From a virus: DNA of 64,000 nucleotides. Where the stretch lies: IMG/VR virus record IMGVR_UViG_3300030451_006341, positions 29,510-93,509 of that record; one strand, given 5' to 3'. The notes beneath the pieces were generated by a model that was not told the DNA's origin, did not search any database, and saw only the letters and a program-made list of their open reading frames with translations. A program made the position numbers and the translations under genes. This document shows, one piece after another, positions 45,994 to 54,253 of this stretch. The stretch's first letter is position 1; each line of letters opens with the position of its first letter.

Positions 45994-46979
45994 TAATCTT
46001 TCCGTGTAAAATAATTGTTTCTTTTTTTATACAAATCTTGATTATTTAAAAACCACTCTAAAGTTTCTTGAATGCCTTCTTGTAGGCTTGTTGAGCACTT
46101 AAAACCATGTGATTGAGCGCGAGAGGTGTCCATAAGACGACGAGCATCACCTTTTGGCTTACTGGTGTCCCATTCAATTTGTATACTAGTATTATAACAG
46201 TTTCTAATAGATTCTGCAACATCTTTTATTGAAACACCATCACCGCTTCCTAGATTAACTGGTTCTGTTATGCCGTTTTCGACCATGTGAATCATACCAT
46301 CTGCGCAGTCTCCAGCATAAATAAAGTCTCTAATTGGTGTACCATCTCCCCAGCAAACGAGCGGTGATTCACCAGATACAATTCTGTTTATTAACGAAGG
46401 GATAACCATAGCGTTTTCTGGATCAAAATTATCCCATTTGCCATAAACATTAGCAGGTCGCACAATTGAAATATTGTCTTTTCCATATTGGATTTTGTAT
46501 GCATCAGCTTGTAATTCGCCTATTCGTTTCGCCCATCCAGGATGCTTATCGTTATCAGATGGGAAGGTGGTCCACACATCATCTTCTTTAAAGACTTCTG
46601 CAGGATGGTAGACCCCAACAGAACTTGTATATAAATACCAGTCTACATTACAACGCATAGCTGCTTCCATCATAGCTGTGTTAAACATTAACATTGGAAC
46701 CATAAAGCTTGCTGGTCTCTCTCTGGACATTTTGGGAGAACCTTTGATGCCAATCAAATTAAAGACGTAATTTTGACCTTCGCATGCCTTTATGCAATTT
46801 TGCAAAACAGTTAAATCTAACTTCATAAATTTAACCGAGTCGGGCAATCCCTCGGGCTCATCAAGAGATACAACAGTAACCTCACAGTTTTTTTCCAATA
46901 ACTTATCAACTAAGTAGCGGCCTATCATTCCCGTACCACCAGTGACAAGAACTTTTTTATTTTCTAAATTATTAATCAT
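45993..46979 (-). CDS. NAD-dependent epimerase/reductase, GDP-fucose-synthase-like, catalytic Tyr absent
   Basis: A 328-residue extended SDR. The NAD(P)-binding loop is TGGTGMIGRYLVDKLL, followed by YVFNLIGIKGS, TSSVGVY and RPANVYGKWDNFDPENAMVIPSLI, as in GDP-fucose synthases. In place of the YxxxK Tyr there is Pro (P147 G-W-A-K151). The paralogue at 50341 has the same change at the same position. It could still be an epimerase using another acid, or have lost redox activity. Gene context puts it with Gmd, RmlC-like and methyltransferase genes. Confidence 0.85.
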   Translation of the reverse strand: MINNLENKKVLVTGGTGMIGRYLVDKLLEKNCEVTVVSLDEPEGLPDSVKFMKLDLTVLQNCIKACEGQNYVFNLIGIKGSPKMSRERPASFMVPMLMFNTAMMEAAMRCNVDWYLYTSSVGVYHPAEVFKEDDVWTTFPSDNDKHPGWAKRIGELQADAYKIQYGKDNISIVRPANVYGKWDNFDPENAMVIPSLINRIVSGESPLVCWGDGTPIRDFIYAGDCADGMIHMVENGITEPVNLGSGDGVSIKDVAESIRNCYNTSIQIEWDTSKPKGDARRLMDTSRAQSHGFKCSTSLQEGIQETLEWFLNNQDLYKKRNNYFTRKD

Positions 46980-46981
46980 TT

Positions 46982-47740
46982 TTACTCCACTATAAAATAA
47001 GATACTCTAGAAGCGTAAGGGAAACGCTTCAATGTTATATTTTCTAAACCAAAAACATCCATTAGTGCCAAAGTTTCTCCTGGTGAATCTGGATCATTCA
47101 ACTCATCAAAACCAACTACGCTACCCTTAGTTAATCTTGGCTTAATTGCCTCTAAGCATTCTTTAGTTGGTTTATATAAATCAAAATCAAAGTATGCAAG
47201 GGAGACAATAGTTTCTGGGTTATCATTTAAATATTCATGAATTGTTTTTGTAGCGTCACCTTTACGTAATTCAAATTTTTTAATATGTGACAATGGATTA
47301 TCGCTTTCAATATTACCAACAATCTTGGATAAATATTGATCGTAATTTTCAGTGAGAGCTAATTCGCCTTCGACCATCATCGGTGAGTGGCCATCTTCTT
47401 CTGTGATTTCAGGAAACCCTTCAAACGTATCGAACGCTACTAGTTTTTTGTGCCTATTGAATGGCTCATATATACCACGTAACGCAGCAAACAATGCCAT
47501 ATTTTGGCCCCATCTAGTTCCAAACTCCATTACTACACCATGAACATCAATTTGTTTTTGATAAATGTGGTTCATAAATAAAATTCTAGAAAGATTTTTA
47601 GAATTCAAAAACAAACCTAAATTAGATAAAACTTGCTCATGCGGAATAGGACAGTCTTGAAGAAGATCGTACATTTCGTTTCTAGCGGTTCTCTCTAAAT
47701 TGTTGTCATACGTTAATATTTTTGTATTTTCGTCAGCCAT
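46982..47740 (-). CDS. TylF/MycF-type sugar O-methyltransferase
   Basis: A 252-residue class I SAM-dependent methyltransferase. The SAM site is VMEFGTRWGQNMA, followed by VAFDTFEGFP and the acidic metal-binding stretch AYFDFDLYKPTKECLEAI with FDELNDP, the marks of the TylF family that methylates sugar hydroxyls. ATG 47740 is chosen over a frame open to 47815 because AAGGA precedes it and it clears the upstream stop by 11 bases. It would cap or decorate the sugar made by the neighbouring genes. Confidence 0.8.
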   Translation of the reverse strand: MADENTKILTYDNNLERTARNEMYDLLQDCPIPHEQVLSNLGLFLNSKNLSRILFMNHIYQKQIDVHGVVMEFGTRWGQNMALFAALRGIYEPFNRHKKLVAFDTFEGFPEITEEDGHSPMMVEGELALTENYDQYLSKIVGNIESDNPLSHIKKFELRKGDATKTIHEYLNDNPETIVSLAYFDFDLYKPTKECLEAIKPRLTKGSVVGFDELNDPDSPGETLALMDVFGLENITLKRFPYASRVSYFIVE

Positions 47741-47751
47741 AATATATTCCT

Positions 47752-48855
47752 TTATTTTTGCCAAACTAATGCTGGTATTTTTTTGTCCCAACCAAAGGCT
47801 ATAACCCAAGCCCAAAATCTTAGTCTTCCTTCAATGAGATCAAATTGTTGATTGTTTACTTCTTTAAGTCTGATGGGCTTTAGAAATATTCCTTGTTTCA
47901 TTTCTTCAGATAATTCTACAGGAGAGGGTGTCATATTCATTTTGTTTTCAATTGCCTCTTCCACTGTTTGGTATACTTTTCGATTATAGTCATTAGACAC
48001 TCTAATTTGTTTTGTATCAATATTTTTTACAGGAGTTACAAATTTTTCAGACATCAAATTAAGATCATCTTTTGTTACTTTTAAATTTGCAGCTTCTGCG
48101 TTTTGTCTAGCGCGCAATGGCTTTGATGTATTCGGTATTACCATAACATTTGGGTTGTTGATTAACCATCTTAACACTAATTGGCCAGTAGTGCAATTAT
48201 ATTTTTTTGACAGTTGTGTTAGAATTTTAAGCTGCTCAGTACCATTAACCATTTTTCCTTGTGCTAATGGGCTATATGCTATTAATTTTACATCATTTTT
48301 TTTGCAAAAAGGTAGCACATTTTTTTCTATGGAGCGTTCAAAAAAATTATATTCTACCTGTAAAGTACTAAGGCTATTATTTTTTAGTGATAGTATAGCA
48401 TTCTCAGTTTCATTTATCAAAAAGTTACTAACTCCAATTTGTTTAATTTTACCATCTAAAACTAATTTTTCCATCGCTTCCATTGTTTCGCTAATAGGAA
48501 CATTTGGGTTAGGCCAGTGGACCTGGAATAAATCAATTACATCGGTCTGTAGTCTTTTTAGGCTTTGTTCAGCAGATTTTATTACGCCATTAAATGTAGT
48601 ATCATTTGGCGAAACCTTTGTTGCTAAATAAACATTGTGCCTGCCTATTCGTTTTAAAATTTGACCTAAAGCAGCCTCAGATGCACCATTACCATAAACT
48701 GGTGCTGTATCTATAAAATTAATGCCACTATCAAGAGATACTTTTATTGTCTCTTCTAAGCTATTGCCACTTTCATTTTCGGGCAAATGAAATCCTGTGC
48801 CAAAACCAATAGCAGATATTGGTGTGTCATCATTATTTATTTTACGATATATCAT
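47752..48855 (-). CDS. Aldo/keto reductase fused to ParB/Srx-like domain (AKR1)
   Basis: A 367-residue two-domain protein. Residues 1-272 are an aldo/keto reductase with the full catalytic set: D49, Y54, K80 and H113 (FIDTAPVYGNG, YLATK, FQVHW). Residues about 276-366 follow the ParB/Srx pattern: KQIRVSNDYNRKVY, then MTPSPVELSEEM, LKPIRL, FDLIEGRLRFWAW with the GxxR box at 343-346, and KKIPALV. ParB/Srx domains bind or hydrolyse nucleotides in several families. ATG 48855 is used; the frame extends to a TTG at 48864. Role in sugar reduction is inferred from the cluster. Confidence 0.8.
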   Translation of the reverse strand: MIYRKINNDDTPISAIGFGTGFHLPENESGNSLEETIKVSLDSGINFIDTAPVYGNGASEAALGQILKRIGRHNVYLATKVSPNDTTFNGVIKSAEQSLKRLQTDVIDLFQVHWPNPNVPISETMEAMEKLVLDGKIKQIGVSNFLINETENAILSLKNNSLSTLQVEYNFFERSIEKNVLPFCKKNDVKLIAYSPLAQGKMVNGTEQLKILTQLSKKYNCTTGQLVLRWLINNPNVMVIPNTSKPLRARQNAEAANLKVTKDDLNLMSEKFVTPVKNIDTKQIRVSNDYNRKVYQTVEEAIENKMNMTPSPVELSEEMKQGIFLKPIRLKEVNNQQFDLIEGRLRFWAWVIAFGWDKKIPALVWQK

Positions 48856-49939
48856 TGAAAACAAAAGCCTCTATTTTTTTTCTATTGCAAATTTTCCAAG
48901 CCCAATACTTTTTAATCTCAGAAAAATAATAATCATCTAAAATTTTATATTTACCATTTTTAAAAACAGTTCTTAATGGTGGTAGTTCGAAATTGTTTTT
49001 TAATCTTTCTGCTAAAAGCTGTGGGCTAGGAATTAAATCGTCTTTGTTGTCTATTGCTTGTTTGAAAGTAATGTAGCAACGCTCGTCAATTAATACGTCG
49101 TCAATATTTATTAAATTTTTTTTTGTACCAAACGATTGTTCTAACGTGCGACAATCATTAACCGATAAGTTTATTTTTGTAGACTTTAAATTTTGTGCTA
49201 AGTGATCGTCATTCATTGTTCTAATAATGGAAACTACATTTTTTTGTAAAACCCAAGCTAGCATTAACTGATGGATTGTGCAATTGTGTTTTGTTGTTAG
49301 TGATAAAATTTCAGGACTAAATTTTATTTTTTTACCTTGCAAAAAAGGACTATACGCTAAAAACAAATGATTGTTTTTATTGCAAAACGGTATGACTTTT
49401 TTAAGAGATTCTTTTTGTAACAAATTAAATTCGTTTTCTACAACAAAAAAATCATTTTTGTTTTTTTTATCAAACTCGTTAATCTCTGAGAACACTGCAT
49501 TGCCTATTCCATATGCTTTTATTTTACCTTGTTTTTTGAACTCTTTTAAGGATTCTATTAATTCTTGCACAGGAATTTCAGGATTACGCCAATGAGATAA
49601 GTAAAAATCTATGTAATCAGTATTTAATCTTTTTAAACTGTTATTTAAAGATGCTTGTAAATCTTTTTTGTGTGAATTTCTAGCATTAAACTTTGAACAT
49701 ATTATAGCCTGTTCTCGCCTGTTTCGTAGTGCTATACCCAATATTTCTTCAGAATAGCCACCACCGTAAAGCTCAGCTGTATCAAACATGTTAATGCCCA
49801 TATCCATAGCTTTATGGTAAAAGTAAATTCTTTTATTTACCGTATCCTCGGTATTACTGTGCTTATTGCCTGTTTTATTAACACCTAATGCTATTTGTGA
49901 GACTTTTTTATCTAAATTTTTTAAATAGATATAATCCAT
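48842..49939 (-). CDS. Aldo/keto reductase with degenerate ParB-like C-terminus (AKR2)
   Basis: A 365-residue paralogue of AKR1. The reductase part keeps D53, Y58, K83 and H116 (MFDTAELYGGG, IICSK, LSHWRNP). The C-terminal 90 residues align with the AKR1 ParB-like domain (YITFKQAIDNKDDLIPSP, LPPLRTV, YKILDD, KKYWAWKI, KKIEAFVF), but the GxxR box is lost (DYYFSEIKK where AKR1 has IEGRLRF). It begins directly after the stop of the small helical protein and overlaps AKR1 by 14 bases. The pair may form a heteromer with one active ParB-like site. Confidence 0.78.
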   Translation of the reverse strand: MDYIYLKNLDKKVSQIALGVNKTGNKHSNTEDTVNKRIYFYHKAMDMGINMFDTAELYGGGYSEEILGIALRNRREQAIICSKFNARNSHKKDLQASLNNSLKRLNTDYIDFYLSHWRNPEIPVQELIESLKEFKKQGKIKAYGIGNAVFSEINEFDKKNKNDFFVVENEFNLLQKESLKKVIPFCNKNNHLFLAYSPFLQGKKIKFSPEILSLTTKHNCTIHQLMLAWVLQKNVVSIIRTMNDDHLAQNLKSTKINLSVNDCRTLEQSFGTKKNLINIDDVLIDERCYITFKQAIDNKDDLIPSPQLLAERLKNNFELPPLRTVFKNGKYKILDDYYFSEIKKYWAWKICNRKKIEAFVFNDIS

Positions 49940-50344
49940 TTAAATACTTGGCTCCCATCCTTTTAAACCATCAGTATCAAAATTGCTCCTAACTAAGCTT
50001 TTTTCTTTATCACCAAATTCTTCTAATAAAATATTTTTCATTCTATTACGAACACCATTAATTTGGTGAGCTAATTTTAGTAATTCATCGTATCTTTCTT
50101 CATCATCTTGCATTTTGTCTTTAATATACCATATATGTACATTAATTTGCGACAAAACCATTAATACTCTTAATAGTCTTGAGTTTAAAACTATTTTTTT
50201 ATCTTGTATTAACATATCAATATCATGTGACAGTTTATCTATTTCTTCAGTAATGCTTTTGTTGTCATCAAAAAGCATCTCTTTTATTTGATCTACAGCC
50301 AATCTATCTATTAGTTCAGCAGCAGGCAATACAAATTTTCTCAT
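49940..50344 (-). CDS. Small helical protein, paired with an epimerase (copy B)
   Basis: A 134-residue all-helical protein of unknown function. It is paralogous to the 137-residue protein at 55214: both have ELIDRLxxxQxKE near residue 10, a DIDxxxxxxxxxLxS heptad stretch, VLxQxNxHIW, and GxRNxxKN. It starts at an ATGA overlap with the epimerase at 50341 and ends directly before AKR2. Because each copy adjoins an epimerase, it may be a partner of that enzyme. I do not recognise the family. Confidence 0.7.
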   Translation of the reverse strand: MRKFVLPAAELIDRLAVDQIKEMLFDDNKSITEEIDKLSHDIDMLIQDKKIVLNSRLLRVLMVLSQINVHIWYIKDKMQDDEERYDELLKLAHQINGVRNRMKNILLEEFGDKEKSLVRSNFDTDGLKGWEPSI

Positions 50345-51321
50345 ATTTTAACTCCTTTTAGCCTTGCAAGTTCTGGATTATTATAAATCCAATCAAATGT
50401 TTCTTTAATTCCTTGCTCTAATGAATATTTTTGTTTAAAGTTTAATAATTTACGGGCCCTATCCATGTTCATAATTCTAATCGGATCACCTGATGGCTTT
50501 GTTATATCCCATGTAATTTCAATGTCATCTGAATAGACCTTACAAATTGTTTCAGCGGCATCTTTTATAGAAGCCCCTGTTCCTGAGCCTAGATTTATTG
50601 GTGTACAAGCTGGCGCATTAATCATTGCTTCCAGCATCCAATACGCTACCTCTTTTGAATAAGTAAAATCTCTTATTGCTGAACCATCACCCCACACATT
50701 TAAAGGATTTTCGCCACCTAAAACTCTTGACATTAGGGATGGCAATACTTGAGCAGTAGCTGGATTAAAATCATCAAATGGTCCATATACATTACTTGGT
50801 CTTAATATTTTTACTGCATCCCATCCATACTCTTTAAGATACGTTTCACCTTGAATTTCACCAATTCTTTTTGCTAATCCAGGAATTCTATCATTTTGTT
50901 TTGGCATGCCATTCCATGCATTGTCTTCAAAATGTTCTGAGGCCTGTGGATATATACAAACACTGCTAACAAACATATACCCAGAGGCTTCAGATTTAAA
51001 TGCTGCATCCATTAACTCTGTTTGAAACCTAAGCATAGGAACAAAATAACTTGCAACTTTTGTTTCACCAATACCAACTGAGCCTTTAATACCAACTAAA
51101 TTAAAAACATAGTCCATGCCTTTGCATACTTTTAGACAATTGGATTGCTTAGTTAAATCTAATCGCTGAAAATTTACATCTCCTAATACTAACTTTGCAT
51201 ATTCAGGAGTATCCATGGACACTACTTTAATATTTGCGCCTTTTTGCTGCAGCATTTTAACTAGTGGTACACCAATTGTGCCAGTCCCACCAGCAACTAA
51301 TACTTTTTTTCCAGAATACAT
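50341..51321 (-). CDS. NAD-dependent epimerase/reductase, GDP-fucose-synthase-like, catalytic Tyr absent (paralogue 2)
   Basis: A 326-residue extended SDR, close paralogue of the one at 45993: VLVAGGTGTIGVPLVKML, YVFNLVGIKGS, VSSVCIYP and LRPSNVYGPFDDFNPATAQVLPS. The YxxxK Tyr position is Pro (P147-G-L-A-K151), as in the paralogue. ATG 51321 with AAGGAA upstream is chosen; the longer frame to 51372 runs into the transketolase gene. It may act on a different sugar or form a heterodimer with the other copy. Confidence 0.85.
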   Translation of the reverse strand: MYSGKKVLVAGGTGTIGVPLVKMLQQKGANIKVVSMDTPEYAKLVLGDVNFQRLDLTKQSNCLKVCKGMDYVFNLVGIKGSVGIGETKVASYFVPMLRFQTELMDAAFKSEASGYMFVSSVCIYPQASEHFEDNAWNGMPKQNDRIPGLAKRIGEIQGETYLKEYGWDAVKILRPSNVYGPFDDFNPATAQVLPSLMSRVLGGENPLNVWGDGSAIRDFTYSKEVAYWMLEAMINAPACTPINLGSGTGASIKDAAETICKVYSDDIEITWDITKPSGDPIRIMNMDRARKLLNFKQKYSLEQGIKETFDWIYNNPELARLKGVKI

Positions 51322-51328
51322 AATTTCC

Positions 51329-52243
51329 TTAGTGTATAAAACTTTTAATTTTTTTAATAATAGAAGACTCATCTATGTTAGCAATCTTGTGTAACATCTC
51401 TCGATCTCCAAAACTAAAATAAAATTTATTTTCTAATGCAATGCTTAAAACATTTTTTGTGTGATTGTTTTCTTTTAATAAACAAAATATTTTTTCCGCG
51501 ATTCCGCCGCTTTTAATATTTTCTTCAACAACTATGACGTTTTTATTCTTGGTAAATTTTAATATATCTTCTATTGGAAGAGGATTTATCCTAAAAATAT
51601 CCATATGTGCTAAATTAATATTATCTTGTTCTAATGATTGTAACACATTAACAATTTTTTGTGTCATAAAACCAGATGATATTATAACATTGTTGGCTTG
51701 TCGTTCGTTAATAATTTTATGACCTATGGAGATATCATCATTATCAACATATATTCTAGGTAATTTGCCCTTTTCAATTCTAAAATACTTTGGGCCACTC
51801 TGTTTGTATGAAAGCTCTGCAAGTTTTTTGGTGCTTATATCATCTGTAACATTATAAACTTGTAAATTTGGTAAGTTTATCATTGCAGACAAATCTTGCA
51901 CACCTTGATGTGTGGGCCCATCAGTACTATATGTAAACCCTGCGCCAACTCCAATTATATTTACATCTAAATTCATGGCACATAAATCTATATTTATTTG
52001 CTCCAAGACTCTTAAAGAAACAAAATTATTAATTGCATAAACATATACTTTTTTACCACATTTAGCCAAACCAGCAGCAACGCTTATTAAAGCTTGTTCA
52101 GCAATACCAACATTGATATATTGTTCGGGGTAGGCTTCTTCAATTTTTTTTAAGCCAAATGCACCATGATCAGCTGTGAGGATTACAGTATTTTTATCTT
52201 TAGCAATAATATGATGTAATTCGTCAAAGAACGCATCTCTCAT
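51329..52243 (-). CDS. Transketolase-like, C-terminal subunit (pyrimidine-binding and C domains)
   Basis: A 304-residue protein with the transketolase pyrimidine domain (MRDAFFDELHHIIA, NVGIAEQALISVAAGLA with the catalytic Glu, STDGPTHQGVQDLSAM) and the C-terminal domain (IIERINPLP-like, VIVVEENIKSGGIAEKI). Together with the next gene it makes a split transketolase, which transfers two-carbon units between sugar phosphates or related donors. ATG 52243 gives the canonical MRDAF start but has no ribosome site; TTG 52270 would add nine residues and overlap the upstream gene. Confidence 0.85.
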   Translation of the reverse strand: MRDAFFDELHHIIAKDKNTVILTADHGAFGLKKIEEAYPEQYINVGIAEQALISVAAGLAKCGKKVYVYAINNFVSLRVLEQINIDLCAMNLDVNIIGVGAGFTYSTDGPTHQGVQDLSAMINLPNLQVYNVTDDISTKKLAELSYKQSGPKYFRIEKGKLPRIYVDNDDISIGHKIINERQANNVIISSGFMTQKIVNVLQSLEQDNINLAHMDIFRINPLPIEDILKFTKNKNVIVVEENIKSGGIAEKIFCLLKENNHTKNVLSIALENKFYFSFGDREMLHKIANIDESSIIKKIKSFIH

Positions 52244-52262
52244 ATCAACTATATTTTGTACA

Positions 52263-53069
52263 TTATCCAATTTCTTTGAGAGCCTTTTCTAATGTTTCAT
52301 CTGTAATAGCTCCGTGGTGCCAATTACTTTGATTTTCCATAAAACTAACACCTTTACCTTTGACAGTATTTGCTATAATAGCGGTTGGTTTTGATGAATG
52401 TAAATCTGTTAAAGAGTCTGATATTTGTTGTAAATTATGGCCGTCAATATCAATAACGTTCCAACCAAATGATTTTAATCTTTTGTCTAAAGGGTCAAGT
52501 GGATGAATATGCTCGGTATTACCGTGAATACACAGTCTATTTCGGTCAATAATTGTAACTAAATTTGATAATTTAAGACGCGGAGCCAAACTCATAGCTT
52601 CCCATATTGAGCCTTCTCCGCACTCTCCATCACCTAAAATTACATATGTTGTGTAATCTTGCCTATTCATTTTTGCTGCCAATGCAAACCCAACAGCGAC
52701 ACTTAATCCGTGTCCTAATGAGCCAGATATAAACTCAATACCTGGTATATTGGTGTCAGGGTGTTCACCAAGTATTCCACCTTGATTCATTTTAAACAAT
52801 TCATCTTCACTAAAGAAACCCAAATCATTTAATATTACATATTGCGCGATACAAGCATGACCCTTACTAAGAATAAATCTGTTACGATTGGGGTCAGTAA
52901 TATTTTTAGTGCTTATATTTAAAATATTTTTATAGTAAAGAACACTTAGAACATCAATACATGAGAAAGCACCTCCGACGTGTCCTTTCCCAACATGATT
53001 TATAACTTTAAGAATTTTTTTGCGATGTTCTTTAGTTTTTTTTTCTATTTGTTCAAAACTTAAATTCAT
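52263..53069 (-). CDS. Transketolase-like, N-terminal subunit (thiamine-diphosphate domain)
   Basis: A 268-residue protein that holds the diphosphate-binding half of a transketolase: SKGHACIAQYVIL, SGSLGHGLSVAVGFALAA and the ThDP/Mg motif GDGECGEGSIWEA (146-158) with N177. The length is normal for split bacterial and archaeal transketolases. It starts with an ATGA overlap behind the E1-beta-like gene. If it acts as a true transketolase it could provide sedoheptulose-7-phosphate for the heptose-type kinase in the same island; a role in making a branched or ketose sugar is equally possible. Confidence 0.88.
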   Translation of the reverse strand: MNLSFEQIEKKTKEHRKKILKVINHVGKGHVGGAFSCIDVLSVLYYKNILNISTKNITDPNRNRFILSKGHACIAQYVILNDLGFFSEDELFKMNQGGILGEHPDTNIPGIEFISGSLGHGLSVAVGFALAAKMNRQDYTTYVILGDGECGEGSIWEAMSLAPRLKLSNLVTIIDRNRLCIHGNTEHIHPLDPLDKRLKSFGWNVIDIDGHNLQQISDSLTDLHSSKPTAIIANTVKGKGVSFMENQSNWHHGAITDETLEKALKEIG

Positions 53070-53599
53070 TGATTGTAATATTCTCCATACTCAACCAATA
53101 ATGTAGATTTGCTGTCTTCTCGTTCTAAGGCTTTTTTATAAGCAGGAAAAATATCTTCTTTATTTTCAAGTAAAACTACTTCAACATTCTCTAACAGATG
53201 TCTAAAAGCCTCTGTATGATCTTTTGTATGTTGTACCCCACCATTTAAAGGAACTTTAGCACCAATTGAAGTTCTTACGATAACACGCGGTTTAAATGTT
53301 CCACGAGTCATTTCTTCCATTTTATCTAAATGATTTACAAGTTGATTTACTGCTAGTAACAAAAAATCAAATCGTGGATAACAAGTGACTGGAACAAATC
53401 CTTCCATTGCTAGACCAATTGATAAGCCCATTTGTGTTTCTTCAAACACTGGGGTTTCTATCTTTCTTTCATTAGGAATCGTTTTTAGAGTATTGTAAAT
53501 AGAGTTGCCGCTATAAGCAACTGATTGGCCGATAAATATTGCTCTCGGGTCCTCTGCTAAAAATTCCATAGATTTTACTAAATGTTCTACGTACTTCAT
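53066..53599 (-). CDS. Dehydrogenase E1-beta-like thiamine enzyme subunit, short
   Basis: A 177-residue protein matching only the pyrimidine-binding domain of E1 beta subunits: IFIGQSVAYSGNSIY, PVFEETQMGLSIGLAMEGFVPV with the catalytic Glu, then VRTSIGAKVPLNGGVQHTKDH. The usual C-terminal domain (about 130 residues) is missing, and the frame is intact, so this is not a frameshift. ATG 53599 with TAGGAG just upstream is chosen. Its partner is encoded 8 bases upstream. No E2 or E3 gene is seen, so a decarboxylase or carboligase role fits better than an oxidative complex. Confidence 0.82.
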   Translation of the reverse strand: MKYVEHLVKSMEFLAEDPRAIFIGQSVAYSGNSIYNTLKTIPNERKIETPVFEETQMGLSIGLAMEGFVPVTCYPRFDFLLLAVNQLVNHLDKMEEMTRGTFKPRVIVRTSIGAKVPLNGGVQHTKDHTEAFRHLLENVEVVLLENKEDIFPAYKKALEREDSKSTLLVEYGEYYNQ

Positions 53600-53607
53600 T
53601 TTTTCTC

Positions 53608-54249
53608 CTAAAATAAAATCCATTGGCCTGTGCCATGGTGAGGGTATCCTCTTTCATATGAATAATAAAAAACATCATTTGGAAAATGACTTTTAACACC
53701 ATTCCACGTTTCACTAGTCGGAGTATTAGTGCTCATATCGTTATCTTCGATTACAAATTCTAACGGCAAATTATGTCTCCGAGAGTATTTATAAGCTTCA
53801 TGAAACCCGCCAGTTTCAGCAGTCATGTCTCCTACAAACACCCAAACTTTGCGGCCTGTGTTTTTTAATTTTTGTGCTTTAGCAGCACCTAACGCAATTG
53901 GGATAACCCCACCTACAATTGAAGATGTATATAGTTTTGGTTTTTCACAATATACACTCATGCTTTTACCAGCTACAATGAGTTCCCATAAATGTTCTTC
54001 AGGTACACCATGTAACAAAGAATGATAATGATTTCTCCATGATGAAAAAACCCAATCTTCTGGGTGAACATATTTAAAAATTTCTATCAGTTGTTCTTCG
54101 TTTCCTTTAGACATATGTACAGGTCCCGATATTGTAGCTTTCTCATACTCTTCTTTTACTCTTAATTCAAAATTTATAAGGTCTTGAGCTGTTAAGGAAA
54201 CCTCTCTAGTTTCTTGAGTTTTAAATTTTTCGGGAATATATAAATTCAT
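53608..54249 (-). CDS. Dehydrogenase E1-alpha-like thiamine enzyme subunit, short
   Basis: A 213-residue subunit with the E1-alpha core: VFSSWRNHYHSLLHGVPEEHL, YTSSIVGGVIPIALGAAKA, and the ThDP/Mg motif VGDMTAETGGFHEA (139-152) with N170. The normal family length is about 320, so the protein is reduced to the core. With the E1-beta-like partner it probably forms a small ThDP enzyme which handles a 2-oxo acid or a keto sugar. It lies 4 bases from the epimerase at 54254. Confidence 0.82.
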   Translation of the reverse strand: MNLYIPEKFKTQETREVSLTAQDLINFELRVKEEYEKATISGPVHMSKGNEEQLIEIFKYVHPEDWVFSSWRNHYHSLLHGVPEEHLWELIVAGKSMSVYCEKPKLYTSSIVGGVIPIALGAAKAQKLKNTGRKVWVFVGDMTAETGGFHEAYKYSRRHNLPLEFVIEDNDMSTNTPTSETWNGVKSHFPNDVFYYSYERGYPHHGTGQWILF

Positions 54250-54253
54250 TTTA

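Noticed and set aside
53066-54249. E1 subunits as frameshifted remains of full-length genes
   Set aside because: Both frames are intact with good starts and a normal short gap; missing domains are absent from the neighbouring frames as well.
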